A stretch of 64,000 bases of DNA from contig DATAJS010000010.1 of NCBI GenBank assembly GCA_036262035.1, positions 1 through 64,000 on the forward strand. The letters run 5' to 3'. This document shows, in pieces, positions 1 to 9,479 of this stretch. A program made the position numbers and the translations under genes. The first letter of the stretch is position 1, and each line of letters opens with the position of its first letter. Source of the stretch: Burkholderiales bacterium. Lineage in GTDB: Bacteria; Pseudomonadota; Gammaproteobacteria; Burkholderiales; SG8-41. The notes beneath the pieces were generated by a model that was given only the letters and a program-made list of their open reading frames with translations, had not been told where the DNA came from and did no database searches.

Positions 1-1
1 G

Positions 2-1231
2 GCGGTCGTCACGTGTATGGACGGCTATCAGATGGCGCGGCAGGGGAGGGCCGGACCCGCGCTCGGCATTGCGGCCATCGGCTCGTTCTTCGCGGGCTGC
101 GTCTGCACCCTGATCATCGCGCTGTTCGGGCCTCCGATCGCCGAGATGGCGTTGAAGTTCGGCGCGCCCGAATACTTCTCGCTCATGCTGATGGGTCTGG
201 TCACCGCCGCGGTGCTCGCGCACGGCGACATGATCAAGTCGCTCGCGATGGTGTGCCTCGGCCTGCTGCTCGGCGTGGTCGGCACCGACGTGAACTCGGG
301 CATGGCGCGCTACAGCTTCGGCATCGCGGAGTTGACCGACGGCATCGGCTTCATCGTGATCGCGGTGGGCGTGTTCGCCGTCGGCGAGATCGTCGCCAAC
401 CTCGGCGATCCGGAAGAGCGCCAGATCTTCACCTCCAAGGTGAAGAACCTGTGGCCGACGTGGGCCGACATCAAGCAGTCGTCGGGCGCGATCATCCGCG
501 GCACGGGCATCGGCGCGTTCTTCGGCGTGCTGCCGGGCACCGGTCCCGCGATCGCCTCGTTCTCGTCCTACATGGTCGAGAAGAAGCTCGCGAAGGATCC
601 GTCGCGCTTCGGCAAGGGCGCGATCGAAGGCGTGGCCGGCCCCGAGTCGGCGAACAACGCCGATGCGCAGTGCAAGTTCATCCCGACGCTCACGCTCGGT
701 ATCCCGGCGAGCGCGACGATGGCGCTGATGCTCGGCGCGCTGACGATCCAGGGCATCGCGCCCGGACCTCAGGTGATGACGCAGAAACCCGACCTCTTCT
801 GGGGCCTGATCGCCTCGATGTGGATCGGCAACGCGATGCTCGTCATCCTGAACCTGCCGATGATCGGGCTGTGGGTGTCGCTGCTGAAAGTGCCGTATCG
901 CATCCTGTTCCCGTGCATCATGGCGTTCTCGTGCATCGGCATCTTCAGCGTGAACAACAGCTCGTTCGAGATCTACCTCACGGCATTCTTCGGGGTGATC
1001 GGGTTCATGTGGATGCGCTTCGAGATGCAGCCGGCGCCGATGCTGCTCGGCTTCGTGCTCGGACCCCTGATGGAGGAGAACCTGCGAAGAGCGCTGCTCA
1101 TCTCGCGCGGGGATCCATCGGTGTTCTTCACGCGGCCGATCAGTCTCAGCTTCATGATCGCCACCGCGCTGATCGTCATCATCATGGCGCTGCCGGCGAT
1201 CCGCAGGAAGCGCGACGTCATCACCGACTAG
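2..1231 (+). CDS. Tripartite tricarboxylate transporter permease, TctA family (5' end outside window)
   Basis: This is the large membrane subunit of a TctABC-type secondary carboxylate transporter, which works with a small TctB subunit and a periplasmic TctC/Bug protein. The frame is open from the first bases. The visible part is about 409 residues against roughly 500 for the family, so the N-terminal fifth is missing. The motif DGYQMARQGRAGPALG near the left edge is the TctA signature, and long hydrophobic segments fill the rest. ATG codons near position 17 are internal, because this motif lies mid-protein in the family. A strong terminator follows. The substrate cannot be told from sequence. 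Confidence 0.93.
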   Translation, partial: AVVTCMDGYQMARQGRAGPALGIAAIGSFFAGCVCTLIIALFGPPIAEMALKFGAPEYFSLMLMGLVTAAVLAHGDMIKSLAMVCLGLLLGVVGTDVNSGMARYSFGIAELTDGIGFIVIAVGVFAVGEIVANLGDPEERQIFTSKVKNLWPTWADIKQSSGAIIRGTGIGAFFGVLPGTGPAIASFSSYMVEKKLAKDPSRFGKGAIEGVAGPESANNADAQCKFIPTLTLGIPASATMALMLGALTIQGIAPGPQVMTQKPDLFWGLIASMWIGNAMLVILNLPMIGLWVSLLKVPYRILFPCIMAFSCIGIFSVNNSSFEIYLTAFFGVIGFMWMRFEMQPAPMLLGFVLGPLMEENLRRALLISRGDPSVFFTRPISLSFMIATALIVIIMALPAIRRKRDVITD

Positions 1232-1248
1232 CGTTTCACCGCTCCAGC

Positions 1249-1277
1249 AAAAAGCCCGCTTCGGCGGGCTTTTTGTT
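1249..1277 (+). terminator. Rho-independent terminator after tctA
   Basis: An A-rich lead is followed by the stem AAGCCCGC, a TTCG tetraloop, GCGGGCTT and a T run. It starts about 18 nt after the tctA stop. This is the clearest intrinsic terminator in the window. Confidence 0.88.
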
Positions 1278-1317
1278 TTTGGGGGGATGGTTTAACCGGA
1301 AAGGAGGTTCAAGCCGC

Positions 1318-2298
1318 CTAAGTGGCGTCTGGCGGTGAGCTGCCCGCCGCCGCCCGCATCAACCGATCCAGCACCGCCGCCCACTCCGCTTCCAGCGGCG
1401 GCTGTTCGACCAATATCGCGTTGCAACCGGCAACATCGAGCGCGCGCAGGTTCGCGTAGAGATCGTGCGCGTAGCCCGCCGCGTCGCGCGGCGCGGCGAC
1501 CCATGTGAGGCCCGACAGCACCGGCTGCAACGCCGAGCGCGCGAGCACCGCGACCTTCTGACCCTGCCGCGCCATGCTCGACGCAAGCTCGAGCACGAGG
1601 TCGGCTTCCATGACCATGAGCGGCGTCTGCGGCGCATAGTGCTTGGCAAGCGTTCCCGGCGCGCGCGGCGATGCGGCGCCGGGGGCGGCGAGCGCACGTC
1701 CGAGCGTTGCTTCGAGATCCCGCGCGGTGATGTGTCCCGGCCGCAGCAGCGCCGGCGCGTCGCCCGACACGTCGACGATCGTCGATTCGATGCCGACGTC
1801 GGTCGCACCGCCGTCGAGCACGCAGTCGATGGTGTTCCCGAACTCGGCTCTCACGTGCTCGGCGGTCGTCGCCGAGACGCGGCCGTAGCGGTTCGCGGAA
1901 GGCGCTGCGACGCCGCCGCCGAACGCCTCGAGCAGCGCGCGCGCGACCGGATGCGAGGGCACCCGCAGCGCGACCGTGTCCTGGCCGCCGGTGACGAGAT
2001 CGTTCACGTGGGGCGCGCGCTTGACGATCAGCGTGAGCGGACCGGGCCAGTAGCGCTCGGCGAGCAGCTGCGCCGTAGATGTGAAAACCTGCGCCCACTG
2101 CGACACCTGCTCGACGCGCGCGAGATGAACGATGAGCGGATGATTGCGGGGCCGGCCCTTGGCGGTATAGATCTTCTTCACCGCATCGACGTTGGACGCG
2201 TCGCCGCCGAGGCCGTAGACGGTCTCGGTGGGGAAGGCGACGAGGCCGCCGGATTTCAGGACCTTGACTGCTTTTGCTATGTCGGGCGTCAAAGTCAA
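1318..2298 (-). CDS. sua5: L-threonylcarbamoyladenylate synthase, Sua5/YrdC/YwlC family
   Basis: Sua5 makes threonylcarbamoyl-AMP from threonine, bicarbonate and ATP, the first step of t6A37 tRNA modification in the cytoplasm. At 326 residues it is the long Sua5 form. The YrdC domain spans roughly residues 5-195, with AFPTETVYGLGG near the start, KGRPRNHPL for nucleotide binding and APSANRYG further on. A smaller Sua5 C-terminal domain follows from about residue 220. It ends tail-to-tail with tctA across the terminator. It is transcribed in the same direction as purC but is separated from it by a repeat cluster, so it probably has its own promoter. Confidence 0.93.
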   Translation of the reverse strand: MTLTPDIAKAVKVLKSGGLVAFPTETVYGLGGDASNVDAVKKIYTAKGRPRNHPLIVHLARVEQVSQWAQVFTSTAQLLAERYWPGPLTLIVKRAPHVNDLVTGGQDTVALRVPSHPVARALLEAFGGGVAAPSANRYGRVSATTAEHVRAEFGNTIDCVLDGGATDVGIESTIVDVSGDAPALLRPGHITARDLEATLGRALAAPGAASPRAPGTLAKHYAPQTPLMVMEADLVLELASSMARQGQKVAVLARSALQPVLSGLTWVAAPRDAAGYAHDLYANLRALDVAGCNAILVEQPPLEAEWAAVLDRLMRAAAGSSPPDAT

Positions 2299-2305
2299 AG
2301 GCGTA

Positions 2306-2494
2306 TTAACCGCAGAGGACGCAGAGGACGCGGAGGAAGATCAAAAGCAAGAATGGTGCGGGCGCGGAATCCAACGTAGGGTGCGCGCGAGCGCACCGGG
2401 GTCTCCACGGTGCGTTACGCCGCTCTCGCGGCTAACGCACCCTACGCTTGATTTTGCCTTTCCTCTGCGTCCTCTGCGTCCTCTGCGGTAAGAC
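2306..2494. repeat. Family A inverted repeat (arms 2306-2340 and 2456-2494) with a family D palindrome inside (2375-2447)
   Basis: The left arm reads CCGCAGAGGACGCAGAGGAC and the right arm is its degenerate complement. Between them lies a second palindrome with ends GTAGGGTGCG and CGCACCCTAC. The block fills the gap between sua5 and purC. Family A recurs near 16.3, 20.1, 21.9, 26.7 and 54.4 kb. Family D recurs near 52.3, 54.5 and 57.5 kb. Confidence 0.85.
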
Positions 2495-2496
2495 TT

Positions 2497-3387
2497 TCAG
2501 GTTTTGAGCAACCGCAGAGCTTCTCGATATTTGTCGGAAGTCTGCTTCAAGACATCATCCGGCAACGCCGGGGCCGGGGCTTTCTTGTTCCACGGCTGGG
2601 TTTCGAGCCAGTCGCGCACGAACTGCTTGTCGAAGGACGGCGGGCTGATGCCGGTCCTGTATTCCGACGCCGGCCAGAAGCGCGACGAGTCTGGCGTCAG
2701 CGCTTCGTCGATCAGCACGAGCCCGCCCTTGTCGTCGGTGCCGAACTCGAACTTGGTGTCCGCGATGATGATCCCGCGCTGCGCGGCGTAATCGGCCGCT
2801 TCGGCGTAGAGCCGGATCGACACGTCGCGCACGCGCGCGGCCATGTCCTTGCCGACGAGCGTCTCGACTTCGCCGTACGGAATGTTCTCGTCGTGCTGCC
2901 CCGCCGGCGCTTTCGACGCCGGGGTGAAGATCGGCTGCGGCAGCTTCTGCGCCTGCTGCAGGCCCTTGGGAAGATCGATGCCGCAGATCGCGCCGCTGTC
3001 CTGGTAGTCCTTCCAGCCCGAGCCGATGATGTAGCCGCGCACCACCGCCTCCACCAGCAGCGGCGTGAGCTTTCTCACCACCATCGAGCGGCCTTCGATC
3101 TGCGCGCGCTCTTCGGGCGCAACGACCGTCGCGGGATCGATGCCGGTGAGATGGTTCGGGACGACGTGCGAGAGCTTCTCGAACCAGAAGAGCGAAAGCT
3201 CGGTGAGCACGCGCCCCTTGCCGGGTATCGGCGTCGGCAGGATCACGTCGAACGCCGACAGCCGGTCGGTCTGCACGATGAGGAGCTTGTCGTCGCCGAC
3301 GGCGTAGATGTCGCGCACCTTCCCGCGGTGGAGGAAAGGCAGGCTGTTGAGACTGGACTGGAGCATAGGCGCGTCGCTCATGATCAT
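2497..3387 (-). CDS. purC: Phosphoribosylaminoimidazole-succinocarboxamide synthase (SAICAR synthetase)
   Basis: PurC joins CAIR and aspartate with ATP to form SAICAR in purine synthesis. The 296-residue protein has GKVRDIY near the N-terminus, TDRLSAFDV in the nucleotide-binding domain, DTKFEFG, and [14 protein letters not shown] near the C-terminus, all family signatures. The frame stays open far upstream, but that part lies over purK. The start is taken where ATGATC overlaps the purK stop; a second ATG two codons on is equally possible. It is the last gene of the purE-purK-purC operon. Confidence 0.95.
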   Translation of the reverse strand: MIMSDAPMLQSSLNSLPFLHRGKVRDIYAVGDDKLLIVQTDRLSAFDVILPTPIPGKGRVLTELSLFWFEKLSHVVPNHLTGIDPATVVAPEERAQIEGRSMVVRKLTPLLVEAVVRGYIIGSGWKDYQDSGAICGIDLPKGLQQAQKLPQPIFTPASKAPAGQHDENIPYGEVETLVGKDMAARVRDVSIRLYAEAADYAAQRGIIIADTKFEFGTDDKGGLVLIDEALTPDSSRFWPASEYRTGISPPSFDKQFVRDWLETQPWNKKAPAPALPDDVLKQTSDKYREALRLLKT

Positions 3388-4538
3388 TCGCGCTCGAGGT
3401 TGAAATCGGGAGAGAGTTTTTCGCGGATCGCCCGCGCTTTCGCGAGCGCGTCGTCCGCATCGCGGCCGAGCACGGTGTAATGGCCCATCTTGCGGCCGGC
3501 CCGCGCTTCCTGCTTGCCGTAGAGATGGAGCTTCGCTTCGGGTGTGGCGAAAACGTGGTGCCACTGCGGCTGGCCGTGCTGCCACACGTCGCCGAGCAGG
3601 TTGACCATCACCACCGGCGCGAGCAGGCGCGTCCCGCCGAGCGGCAGCCCGCACAGCGTGCGCACCTGCTGCTCGAACTGCGAGGTGGCGCATGCGTCGA
3701 TCGTGTAGTGGCCGCTGTTGTGAGGGCGGGGCGCGATCTCGTTGACCAGCAGCTGGCCGTCTTCGGTGACGAAGAACTCCACGGCCAGCACGCCGGTGTA
3801 GCCGAGCTTCGCCGCGACGCCCTGCGCGCACGACTCTGCCTTGCGCGCGATCTCGTCCGGCACTCGCGCCGGCACGATGGACACGTCGAGGATGCCGTTC
3901 CGGTGCTCGTTCTCCGCGACCGGAAAGCTCCTGGTCTCGCCGTTCGCGGCGCGCGCGGCGACGACGCTCACTTCGCAGCGTAGCCGAACCTGCTTTTCGA
4001 GCACGCACGTCTCTTCGCCGAGGTCGACGAACGCCGCTTTCGCTTCTTCTTTCGAAGCGACTCGCGCCTGGCCCTTGCCGTCGTAGCCGAAGCGCGCGCG
4101 CTTGAGTATCCCCGGGAAGAGCGCGGCGTCCGCCTCGTCGCAGTCCCCGGCGTGCTCGATGACCGCATAGGGCGCAACGTCGAAACCGTTCTCCGTGAGA
4201 AAACGCTTCTCGCGCGTGCGGTCCTGGGCGACCGCGACGCTGTCGCCGGCGGGCCGCACGATGCAGTGCGACGCGAGCCAGCGCAGGCTGTCCGCGGGCA
4301 CGTTCTCGAACTCGGTGGTCACCGCCGCGCAGCTGTCGGCGAGCTGCTGCAGCGCTTCGCGATCCTGGTAAGCCGCGCGCAGATGGACGTCCGCGATCGC
4401 GCCGGCGGGCGACCGCGAATCGGGATCGAGCACCGCGACGCGATAACCCATCGCATGCGCGGCGAGTGTGAACATGCGTCCGAGCTGCCCGCCGCCGAGC
4501 ATGCCGAGCATGGCGTCGGGATAGATCATCGAGCTCAT
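3384..4538 (-). CDS. purK: 5-(carboxyamino)imidazole ribonucleotide synthase
   Basis: PurK is an ATP-grasp enzyme that carboxylates AIR to N5-CAIR. It has 384 residues. The N-terminal [12 protein letters not shown] loop is diagnostic, followed by the central ATP-grasp region with [15 protein letters not shown] and the metal-binding [13 protein letters not shown]. Its start overlaps the purE stop and its stop overlaps the purC start, each by 4 nt, so the three genes are probably translationally coupled. Confidence 0.96.
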   Translation of the reverse strand: MSSMIYPDAMLGMLGGGQLGRMFTLAAHAMGYRVAVLDPDSRSPAGAIADVHLRAAYQDREALQQLADSCAAVTTEFENVPADSLRWLASHCIVRPAGDSVAVAQDRTREKRFLTENGFDVAPYAVIEHAGDCDEADAALFPGILKRARFGYDGKGQARVASKEEAKAAFVDLGEETCVLEKQVRLRCEVSVVAARAANGETRSFPVAENEHRNGILDVSIVPARVPDEIARKAESCAQGVAAKLGYTGVLAVEFFVTEDGQLLVNEIAPRPHNSGHYTIDACATSQFEQQVRTLCGLPLGGTRLLAPVVMVNLLGDVWQHGQPQWHHVFATPEAKLHLYGKQEARAGRKMGHYTVLGRDADDALAKARAIREKLSPDFNLERE

Positions 4539-5059
4539 CGCTTCTTGTTGCGCGTCGCTTCACCGCGACTCGTAACCGGCAGCTTCATGGCGCGTACGGT
4601 ACGCACCTGCCTGGCCCGGAACGCGTCCAGCTTCTTCGCGAGCTTCGCGTCGTCGCGCGCGAGCAGCGCGACCGCGAAGAGTCCCGCGTTCGCCGCGCCC
4701 GCTTCGCCCACGGCGAACGTCGCGACCGGAACGCCCTTGGGCATCTGCACGATCGACAGCAGCGAGTCGAGCCCTTTGAGATGCCGCGTCGGCACCGGCA
4801 CGCCGAGCACCGGCACGATCGTCTTCGCCGCGAGCATGCCGGGAAGATGCGCCGACCCGCCCGCGCCGGCGATGATGCACTTCAGGCCGCGGCCTGCCGC
4901 GGCCTCGGCATATTCATAGAGCAGGTCCGGCGTGCGATGCGCGGACACGATGCGCGCTTCGAACGGCACGCCGAAGTCTTCGAGTTGCTGTGCCGCGTGC
5001 TGCATCACGCTCCAGTCGCTCTGGCTGCCCATCGCGATTCCGACCAACGCTCGTTTCAA
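4535..5059 (-). CDS. purE: 5-(carboxyamino)imidazole ribonucleotide mutase
   Basis: PurE moves the carboxyl group of N5-CAIR to give CAIR, the step after PurK. The 174-residue protein has MGSQSDW in the N-terminal strand-loop and SAHRTPD in the active site, and GGSAHLPGM further on. The start is TTG at 5059, behind a GGAGG-type ribosome site. The later ATG at MGSQSDW would remove the first beta strand of the fold and is rejected. First gene of the operon, divergent from the Bug gene at 5163. Confidence 0.95.
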   Translation of the reverse strand: MKRALVGIAMGSQSDWSVMQHAAQQLEDFGVPFEARIVSAHRTPDLLYEYAEAAAGRGLKCIIAGAGGSAHLPGMLAAKTIVPVLGVPVPTRHLKGLDSLLSIVQMPKGVPVATFAVGEAGAANAGLFAVALLARDDAKLAKKLDAFRARQVRTVRAMKLPVTSRGEATRNKKR

Positions 5060-5084
5060 CGCCTGCCTCCGAAGTGAATCGAGT

Positions 5085-5136
5085 ATTCTAACAGCGGCAT
5101 CCCTCGCGAGACCCCGTCGAGACAGCGCGTGCTAGA
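5085..5136. promoter_or_regulatory. Divergent promoter region between purE and the Bug gene
   Basis: The 103-nt gap holds a TAGAAT -10-like hexamer facing purE (complement of 5085-5090) and TAGACT at 5131-5136 facing the Bug gene. The -35 elements are weak. No PurR-like operator was recognised. Confidence 0.35.
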
Positions 5137-5162
5137 CTCGCTGCCCCCGAGGAGAACCCCCC

Positions 5163-6128
5163 ATGCTTACAAAAATCGCGCGAACGGGCGCGCTCATCGC
5201 AGTCGCCGCATTCGCCGGCGCGGCCCATGCGCAGACGTATCCCGCAAAACCGGTGCGCATCGTCGTTCCTTTCCCGCCGGGCTCGGGCGCGGACATCACG
5301 ACTCGCCTCGTCGCGCCGAAAGTCGGTGAAGCGCTGGGCCAGCAGTTCATCGTCGACAATCGCGCCGGTGCGGCAGGCAACATCGGCGCCGAGCTCGTCG
5401 CGCGCTCGCCCGCCGACGGCTACACCCTGCTCACCGCGCCCGCGTCGACCGCGATCAGCCAGACGCTGTATCCGAAGATCGCGTTCGATCTCGTCAGGGA
5501 TTTCGAGCCGGTCGCGCTGATGGCGGGCGTGCCGTTCATGCTCGTGGTGCATCCGTCGCTGCCGGCGAAGAACGTGAAGGATCTCGTCGCGCTCGCGAAA
5601 GCGCAGCCGGGCGCGCTCACCTACGGCTCGACGGGCAACGGCAGCTCGCCGCACCTCACGACCGAGATGCTCAAGCTGCAGACCCGCATCGACGTCGTGC
5701 ATGTTCCTTATAAAGGCACGCCGCCCGCGGTGACCGACCTCCTCGCCGGCAACATCACGTTCATGTTCGCGAACGCGTTGTCGGTGCTGCCGCACGTGAA
5801 GACGAACCGGCTGCGCGCGCTTAGCGTTACGAGCGCCAGGCGCAATCCCGGCACGCCGAACCTGCCGACCGTCGCCGAGTCGTACCCCGGCTTCGAGTCG
5901 GGCACGTGGTTCTCGCTGCTCGCGCCCGCGGGCACGCCGCGCGACGTCGTCAATCGCGTCAATGCCGCGGTCGTCAAAGCGGTGCAGCTCCCGGAAGTGC
6001 GCGAGAAGATCGTCGCCCAGGGCGGCGAGCCGCTGTCCGGCACGCCGCAGCAGGTGGGCGCGTACATCAAGTCCGAAGTGGCGAAGTGGGGCAAGGTCGT
6101 CAAGGCCTCCGGCGCCAAGGTGGAATGA
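5163..6128 (+). CDS. Bug/TctC-family tripartite tricarboxylate transporter substrate-binding protein
   Basis: This is a periplasmic receptor for small carboxylates. The 321-residue protein has a Sec signal peptide at residues 1-23, cut after AHA, and then the family opening YPAKPVRIVVPFPPGSGAD. GAAGNIGAELVARSPADGYTLL and HVPYKGTPPAVTDLLAGN are the other family blocks. A GAGGAG ribosome site precedes the ATG. Its stop is 4 nt before the next gene, a PrpD-like protein, so receptor and enzyme are probably cotranscribed. The ligand cannot be read from the sequence, and no tctAB genes are next to it. Confidence 0.93.
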   Translation: MLTKIARTGALIAVAAFAGAAHAQTYPAKPVRIVVPFPPGSGADITTRLVAPKVGEALGQQFIVDNRAGAAGNIGAELVARSPADGYTLLTAPASTAISQTLYPKIAFDLVRDFEPVALMAGVPFMLVVHPSLPAKNVKDLVALAKAQPGALTYGSTGNGSSPHLTTEMLKLQTRIDVVHVPYKGTPPAVTDLLAGNITFMFANALSVLPHVKTNRLRALSVTSARRNPGTPNLPTVAESYPGFESGTWFSLLAPAGTPRDVVNRVNAAVVKAVQLPEVREKIVAQGGEPLSGTPQQVGAYIKSEVAKWGKVVKASGAKVE

Positions 6129-6132
6129 CACC

Positions 6133-7467
6133 ATGACCGCTACCCGCACGCTGTCCGAGTTCCTCGTCGCCTCGCGCTATGAGGACATCCCCGAATCCGT
6201 TCGCCACGAAGCTTCGCGCGCGTTGCTCAACGCCCTGGGCTGCGCCATCGGCAGCGCGCGGCACGAGACGGTCGAGGCGGCGCTCAGCGCGGTGACGCCT
6301 TTCGCCGGCGCGCCGCAAGCGTCGATCTTCGGCCGCAGCGAGAAGCTCGACGCGCTCAACGCCGCGCTCGTCAACGGCATCAGCACCCACGTGCTCGACT
6401 TCGACGACACCCACCAGCGCGCGGTGCATCCCAGCGCGCCGGTGCTGCCGGCGCTGCTGGCGTATGCCGAATGGAAGAAGACCAGCGGCCGCGATCTCGT
6501 TCACGCCTTCGTGCTCGGCGTCGAAGCCGAGATCCGTATCGCGCTGTCGGTCTTTCCCGAGCATTACGACATCGGCTGGCACATCACCGGCACCGCGGGC
6601 GTTTTCGGCGCGGCCGCGGCGACCTCCAAGCTCCTGAACCTCGACGTGCGGCGCACGTCGTGGGCGCTCGGCATCGCGGCTACCCAGTCCTCCGGCCTGC
6701 GCGAGATGTTCGGCAGCATGTGCAAGAGCCTGCACCCCGGACGCGCGGCGCAGGGCGGCATGACCGCGGCGATGCTCGCGGCGAGCGGCTTCACGAGCTC
6801 GGAGCGCGCGATCGAGGCGCCGCGCGGCTTCGGACACGTGACGTCGACCAAATTCGACCCGTCCGTCATCACGACCGGCCTGGGCGCGAGCTACGAGCTC
6901 TCGAAGAACATGTACAAGCCCTACGCCTGCGGCCTCGTGGTGCACGCAGCGATCGACGGCTGCATCCAGTTGAAGCGCGAGCACGGCCTCCAGCCCGACC
7001 GGATCGAGCGCGTCGAGCTGCTCACCAGCCCGCTGGTCCCGGAGCTGACGGGCAGGCAGACGCCGAAGGACGGGCTGGAAGGCAAGTTCAGCGTGTATCA
7101 CGCCTGCGCGGTCGCGCTGGTGCACGGCGCGGCAGGCGAAGCGCAGTTCGCGGACGCGGTCGTGCGCGACCCCGACGTCATCGCAGTACGCGACCGCATT
7201 GCGGTCACGGCCAGCCCGTCGGTGCGTAAGCTGGAGGCACGTGTTACTATCCGCCTCCGCGACGGAACGGTGCTCGAGAAGCATGTCGAGCACGCGCTGG
7301 GCACGGTCGAGCGGCCGATGAGCGACCGCGACCTCGAAGAAAAACTCTCGGATCTGACCGACGGCGTGCTTCCGAAGGCCGCGGCGGCCCGCGTGATCGA
7401 CCTCTGCTGGCGCATCGACACGCTCGACGACGCCGGCGAGCTCGCCCGGGCGACCGTCCCGCAGTAA
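6133..7467 (+). CDS. MmgE/PrpD family protein
   Basis: Family members include 2-methylcitrate dehydratase, cis-aconitate decarboxylase and iminodisuccinate epimerase, so this is likely a dehydratase, decarboxylase or epimerase of a carboxylic acid. The 444-residue protein has HVLDFDDTH in the N-terminal helical domain and GWHITGTAGVFGAAAA in the centre, both typical. A longer open frame exists upstream but overlaps the Bug gene. The ATG at 6133 is chosen because it sits just after the Bug stop. A second PrpD paralogue follows 48 nt after its stop. Substrate unknown. Confidence 0.88.
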   Translation: MTATRTLSEFLVASRYEDIPESVRHEASRALLNALGCAIGSARHETVEAALSAVTPFAGAPQASIFGRSEKLDALNAALVNGISTHVLDFDDTHQRAVHPSAPVLPALLAYAEWKKTSGRDLVHAFVLGVEAEIRIALSVFPEHYDIGWHITGTAGVFGAAAATSKLLNLDVRRTSWALGIAATQSSGLREMFGSMCKSLHPGRAAQGGMTAAMLAASGFTSSERAIEAPRGFGHVTSTKFDPSVITTGLGASYELSKNMYKPYACGLVVHAAIDGCIQLKREHGLQPDRIERVELLTSPLVPELTGRQTPKDGLEGKFSVYHACAVALVHGAAGEAQFADAVVRDPDVIAVRDRIAVTASPSVRKLEARVTIRLRDGTVLEKHVEHALGTVERPMSDRDLEEKLSDLTDGVLPKAAAARVIDLCWRIDTLDDAGELARATVPQ

Positions 7468-7515
7468 CTCGTCGACCGCCGGCGGTCCCGCCCGGACGGG
7501 CCGACTGGACTACGA

Positions 7516-8928
7516 ATGAAGAACGACGCCACCGCACTGAAGCCCGGCAAGACCGAGATCTCCCCGGTCATGCACGAGCTCGCCACCTACATCTCCAAGG
7601 CGCGCAAGGCGCCCCTGCCCAAGCCGATCGTCGAGAAGACCAAGCACCACGTGCTCGACACGATCGCCGCCATGGTCTCGGGCTCCAAGCTCCTCCCCGG
7701 CGAGAGCGCGATCTCCTACATCAAGACGCGCGGCGGGGTCGCCGAAGCGACCGTGATCGGCTCGCGCATCGTCACCAGCGCGGAGAACGCCGCGCTCGCC
7801 AACGGCATGCTCGCGCACGCCGACGAGACCGACGACTCGCACGCGCCTTCGCTCACGCATCCCGGCTGCGGCATCGTGCCCGCGGCGCTCGCGATGGCGG
7901 AGCGCGAGCAGGCGAGCGGCAACGCCTTCCTGCGCTCGGTCGCGCTGGGCTACGACGTCGGCTGCCGCATGACGATGGCGCTCAACGCCTACGACTTCCG
8001 CGAGGCCGGCCACTCCACGCACAGCTTCGGCCCGATGTTCGGCGCGGCGGTCGCGGCGGGATGCATCGCGAACCTGAAGTACGAACAGGTTCGCCACCTT
8101 CTGTCGTATACCGCGCAGCAGGCGTCGGGCGTCTCGTGCTGGATGCGCGACGCCGAGCACATCGAGAAGGCGTTCGATTTCGGCGGCATGCCCGCGCGCA
8201 ACGGCGTGGCGGCCGCGACGATGGTCGCGCACGGCTTCACCGGCGTCGAAGACGTCTTCTCGGGCGAGCGCAATTTCTTCGTCGCGTACGACGAGAGCAA
8301 GCGCACCGGCAAGCCGGTGCGTCCCGAGCTGCTCATCCAGGGCCTGGGCGAGCAGTTCGAGGTGATGAACACCAACATCAAGCGCTGGTCGGTCGGTTCG
8401 CCCATCCAGGCGCCGCTCGACGGGCTGCTCGATCTCATCCGCGCGAACAGCGTGCGCGCCGACGACGTGAAGAAGCTCGTGGTGCGCGTCGCGCATCAGG
8501 GCGCGAACACCGTCAACAACCGCGACATGCCGGACATCTGCCTGCAGCACATGTGCGCGGTGATGCTGATCGACGGCATCGTCACGTTCGAGTCGGCGCA
8601 CGACGAGAAGCGCATGAAGGACCGCAAGGTCCAGGAGCTGCGCAGCAAGATCGAGCTCTACGGCGACGACGCGCTCACCAAGGCGATGCCGTCGCGGCAG
8701 GGCATCGTGGAATTGACGCTGAAGAACAACAAGACCTTGAAGTGCCACGTCAAGGCGGTGCGCGGCACTTCGGACAACCCGATGACGCGCGCCGAAGTCG
8801 ACGAGAAAGCGTTCCACTTGCTCAAGCCCATCCTCGGGCAAAAGCGCGCGCGGCTCCTCTGCGACACCGTCTGGACGCTCGAAGACGTCTCGAGCATGCG
8901 CAACCTCCGCCCGCTGCTGCGCGCTTAA
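7516..8928 (+). CDS. MmgE/PrpD family protein
   Basis: This is the second of two adjacent PrpD-type proteins, 470 residues. GMLAHADETDDSHAPSLTHP corresponds to the substrate-loop region of the family and HSTHSFGPMFGAAVAAG to the central conserved block. It is clearly diverged from the gene at 6133, so they are not a recent tandem copy. The two could act on the same imported acid or form a hetero-oligomer; either is inference. A palindromic TCAGATT-type repeat lies directly after the stop. Confidence 0.87.
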   Translation: MKNDATALKPGKTEISPVMHELATYISKARKAPLPKPIVEKTKHHVLDTIAAMVSGSKLLPGESAISYIKTRGGVAEATVIGSRIVTSAENAALANGMLAHADETDDSHAPSLTHPGCGIVPAALAMAEREQASGNAFLRSVALGYDVGCRMTMALNAYDFREAGHSTHSFGPMFGAAVAAGCIANLKYEQVRHLLSYTAQQASGVSCWMRDAEHIEKAFDFGGMPARNGVAAATMVAHGFTGVEDVFSGERNFFVAYDESKRTGKPVRPELLIQGLGEQFEVMNTNIKRWSVGSPIQAPLDGLLDLIRANSVRADDVKKLVVRVAHQGANTVNNRDMPDICLQHMCAVMLIDGIVTFESAHDEKRMKDRKVQELRSKIELYGDDALTKAMPSRQGIVELTLKNNKTLKCHVKAVRGTSDNPMTRAEVDEKAFHLLKPILGQKRARLLCDTVWTLEDVSSMRNLRPLLRA

Positions 8929-8929
8929 T

Positions 8930-8979
8930 CCGACTCCGAGTCAGATTTCGCGCCCATAATCTGACCCGGAGTCAGATTG
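8930..8979. repeat. Palindromic repeat left of the VOC gene (family C-like)
   Basis: ATCCGACTCCGAGTCAGATT and AATCTGACCCGGAGTCAGATT are two small palindromes in tandem. A related copy lies at 9381-9402, so the 393-nt VOC gene is bracketed on both sides. Confidence 0.6.
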
Positions 8980-8991
8980 TGGGGGGCTGCG

Positions 8992-9384
8992 ATGCTGCTC
9001 AACTTGAGCCAGATCGGCCAGATCGCTCTGCCGGTGACCGACGTCGACCGCGCCGAAGCGTTCTACGAAAAAGTGGTCGGCCTGCGCAAGCTCTATCGCT
9101 ACGGCGACCTCGCGTTTTTCGACTGCGCCGGCGTGCGCCTCCTGTTGGAGAAGGTGCGCGATCCGTCCGATTTCCGGCGGCAGGGCACGATCTACTTCCG
9201 CTGCGCCGATATCGCGCTCGCCGTGGCGGAGCTGGCCCGGCGCGGGCTGACCTTCTCTTCCTCGCCCCACCTGATCGCGAAGATGGACGATCACGATTTC
9301 TGGATGGCCTTCTTCGAGGACCCCGACGGCCATACCCTGGCGCTGATGCAGGAAGCGCCGAAGGGTTACACCCCCGAAATCTGA
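8992..9384 (+). CDS. VOC superfamily (glyoxalase/dioxygenase fold) protein
   Basis: A single 130-residue vicinal-oxygen-chelate unit. The N-terminal half has GQIALPVTDVDRAEAFYEKVVGL and the C-terminal half ends FFEDPDGHTLALMQE, whose Glu is the usual last metal ligand. Such proteins bind a metal and act as glyoxalases, epimerases, dioxygenases or resistance proteins; the substrate is unknown. A TTG five codons upstream is possible, but the ATG at 8992 sits behind a G-rich ribosome site. The stop codon falls inside the flanking repeat. Confidence 0.85.
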   Translation: MLLNLSQIGQIALPVTDVDRAEAFYEKVVGLRKLYRYGDLAFFDCAGVRLLLEKVRDPSDFRRQGTIYFRCADIALAVAELARRGLTFSSSPHLIAKMDDHDFWMAFFEDPDGHTLALMQEAPKGYTPEI

Positions 9385-9402
9385 CTCTGACCCGGATTTT
9401 TT
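9381..9402. repeat. Repeat right of the VOC gene (family C-like)
   Basis: CTGACTCTGACCCGGATTTT overlaps the stop codon of the VOC gene and resembles the left-hand copy at 8930-8979. Confidence 0.5.
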
Positions 9403-9413
9403 GCTTTTGCCCG

Positions 9414-9453
9414 TTGACATCGCCCACGCGTTGGCGTTAACGTTTGCAAACGT
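9414..9453 (+). promoter_or_regulatory. Promoter with 14-bp palindromic operator candidate before the PspA/flotillin operon
   Basis: TTGACA at 9414-9419 is a perfect -35 box; 17 nt later lies the weak -10 candidate TTAACG. Over and just after it is ACGTTTGCAAACGT at 9440-9453, a perfect 14-bp palindrome. Its position would let a bound protein block RNA polymerase. The first gene of the operon may be the binding protein. Confidence 0.5.
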
Positions 9454-9479
9454 ATGCAAATGAAAACACAGGTGCTGCG

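Noticed and set aside
3388-4563. Upstream extension of the purC frame to 688 codons
   Set aside because: It lies entirely over purK in another frame and has no relation to SAICAR synthetase; purC starts at the purK stop.
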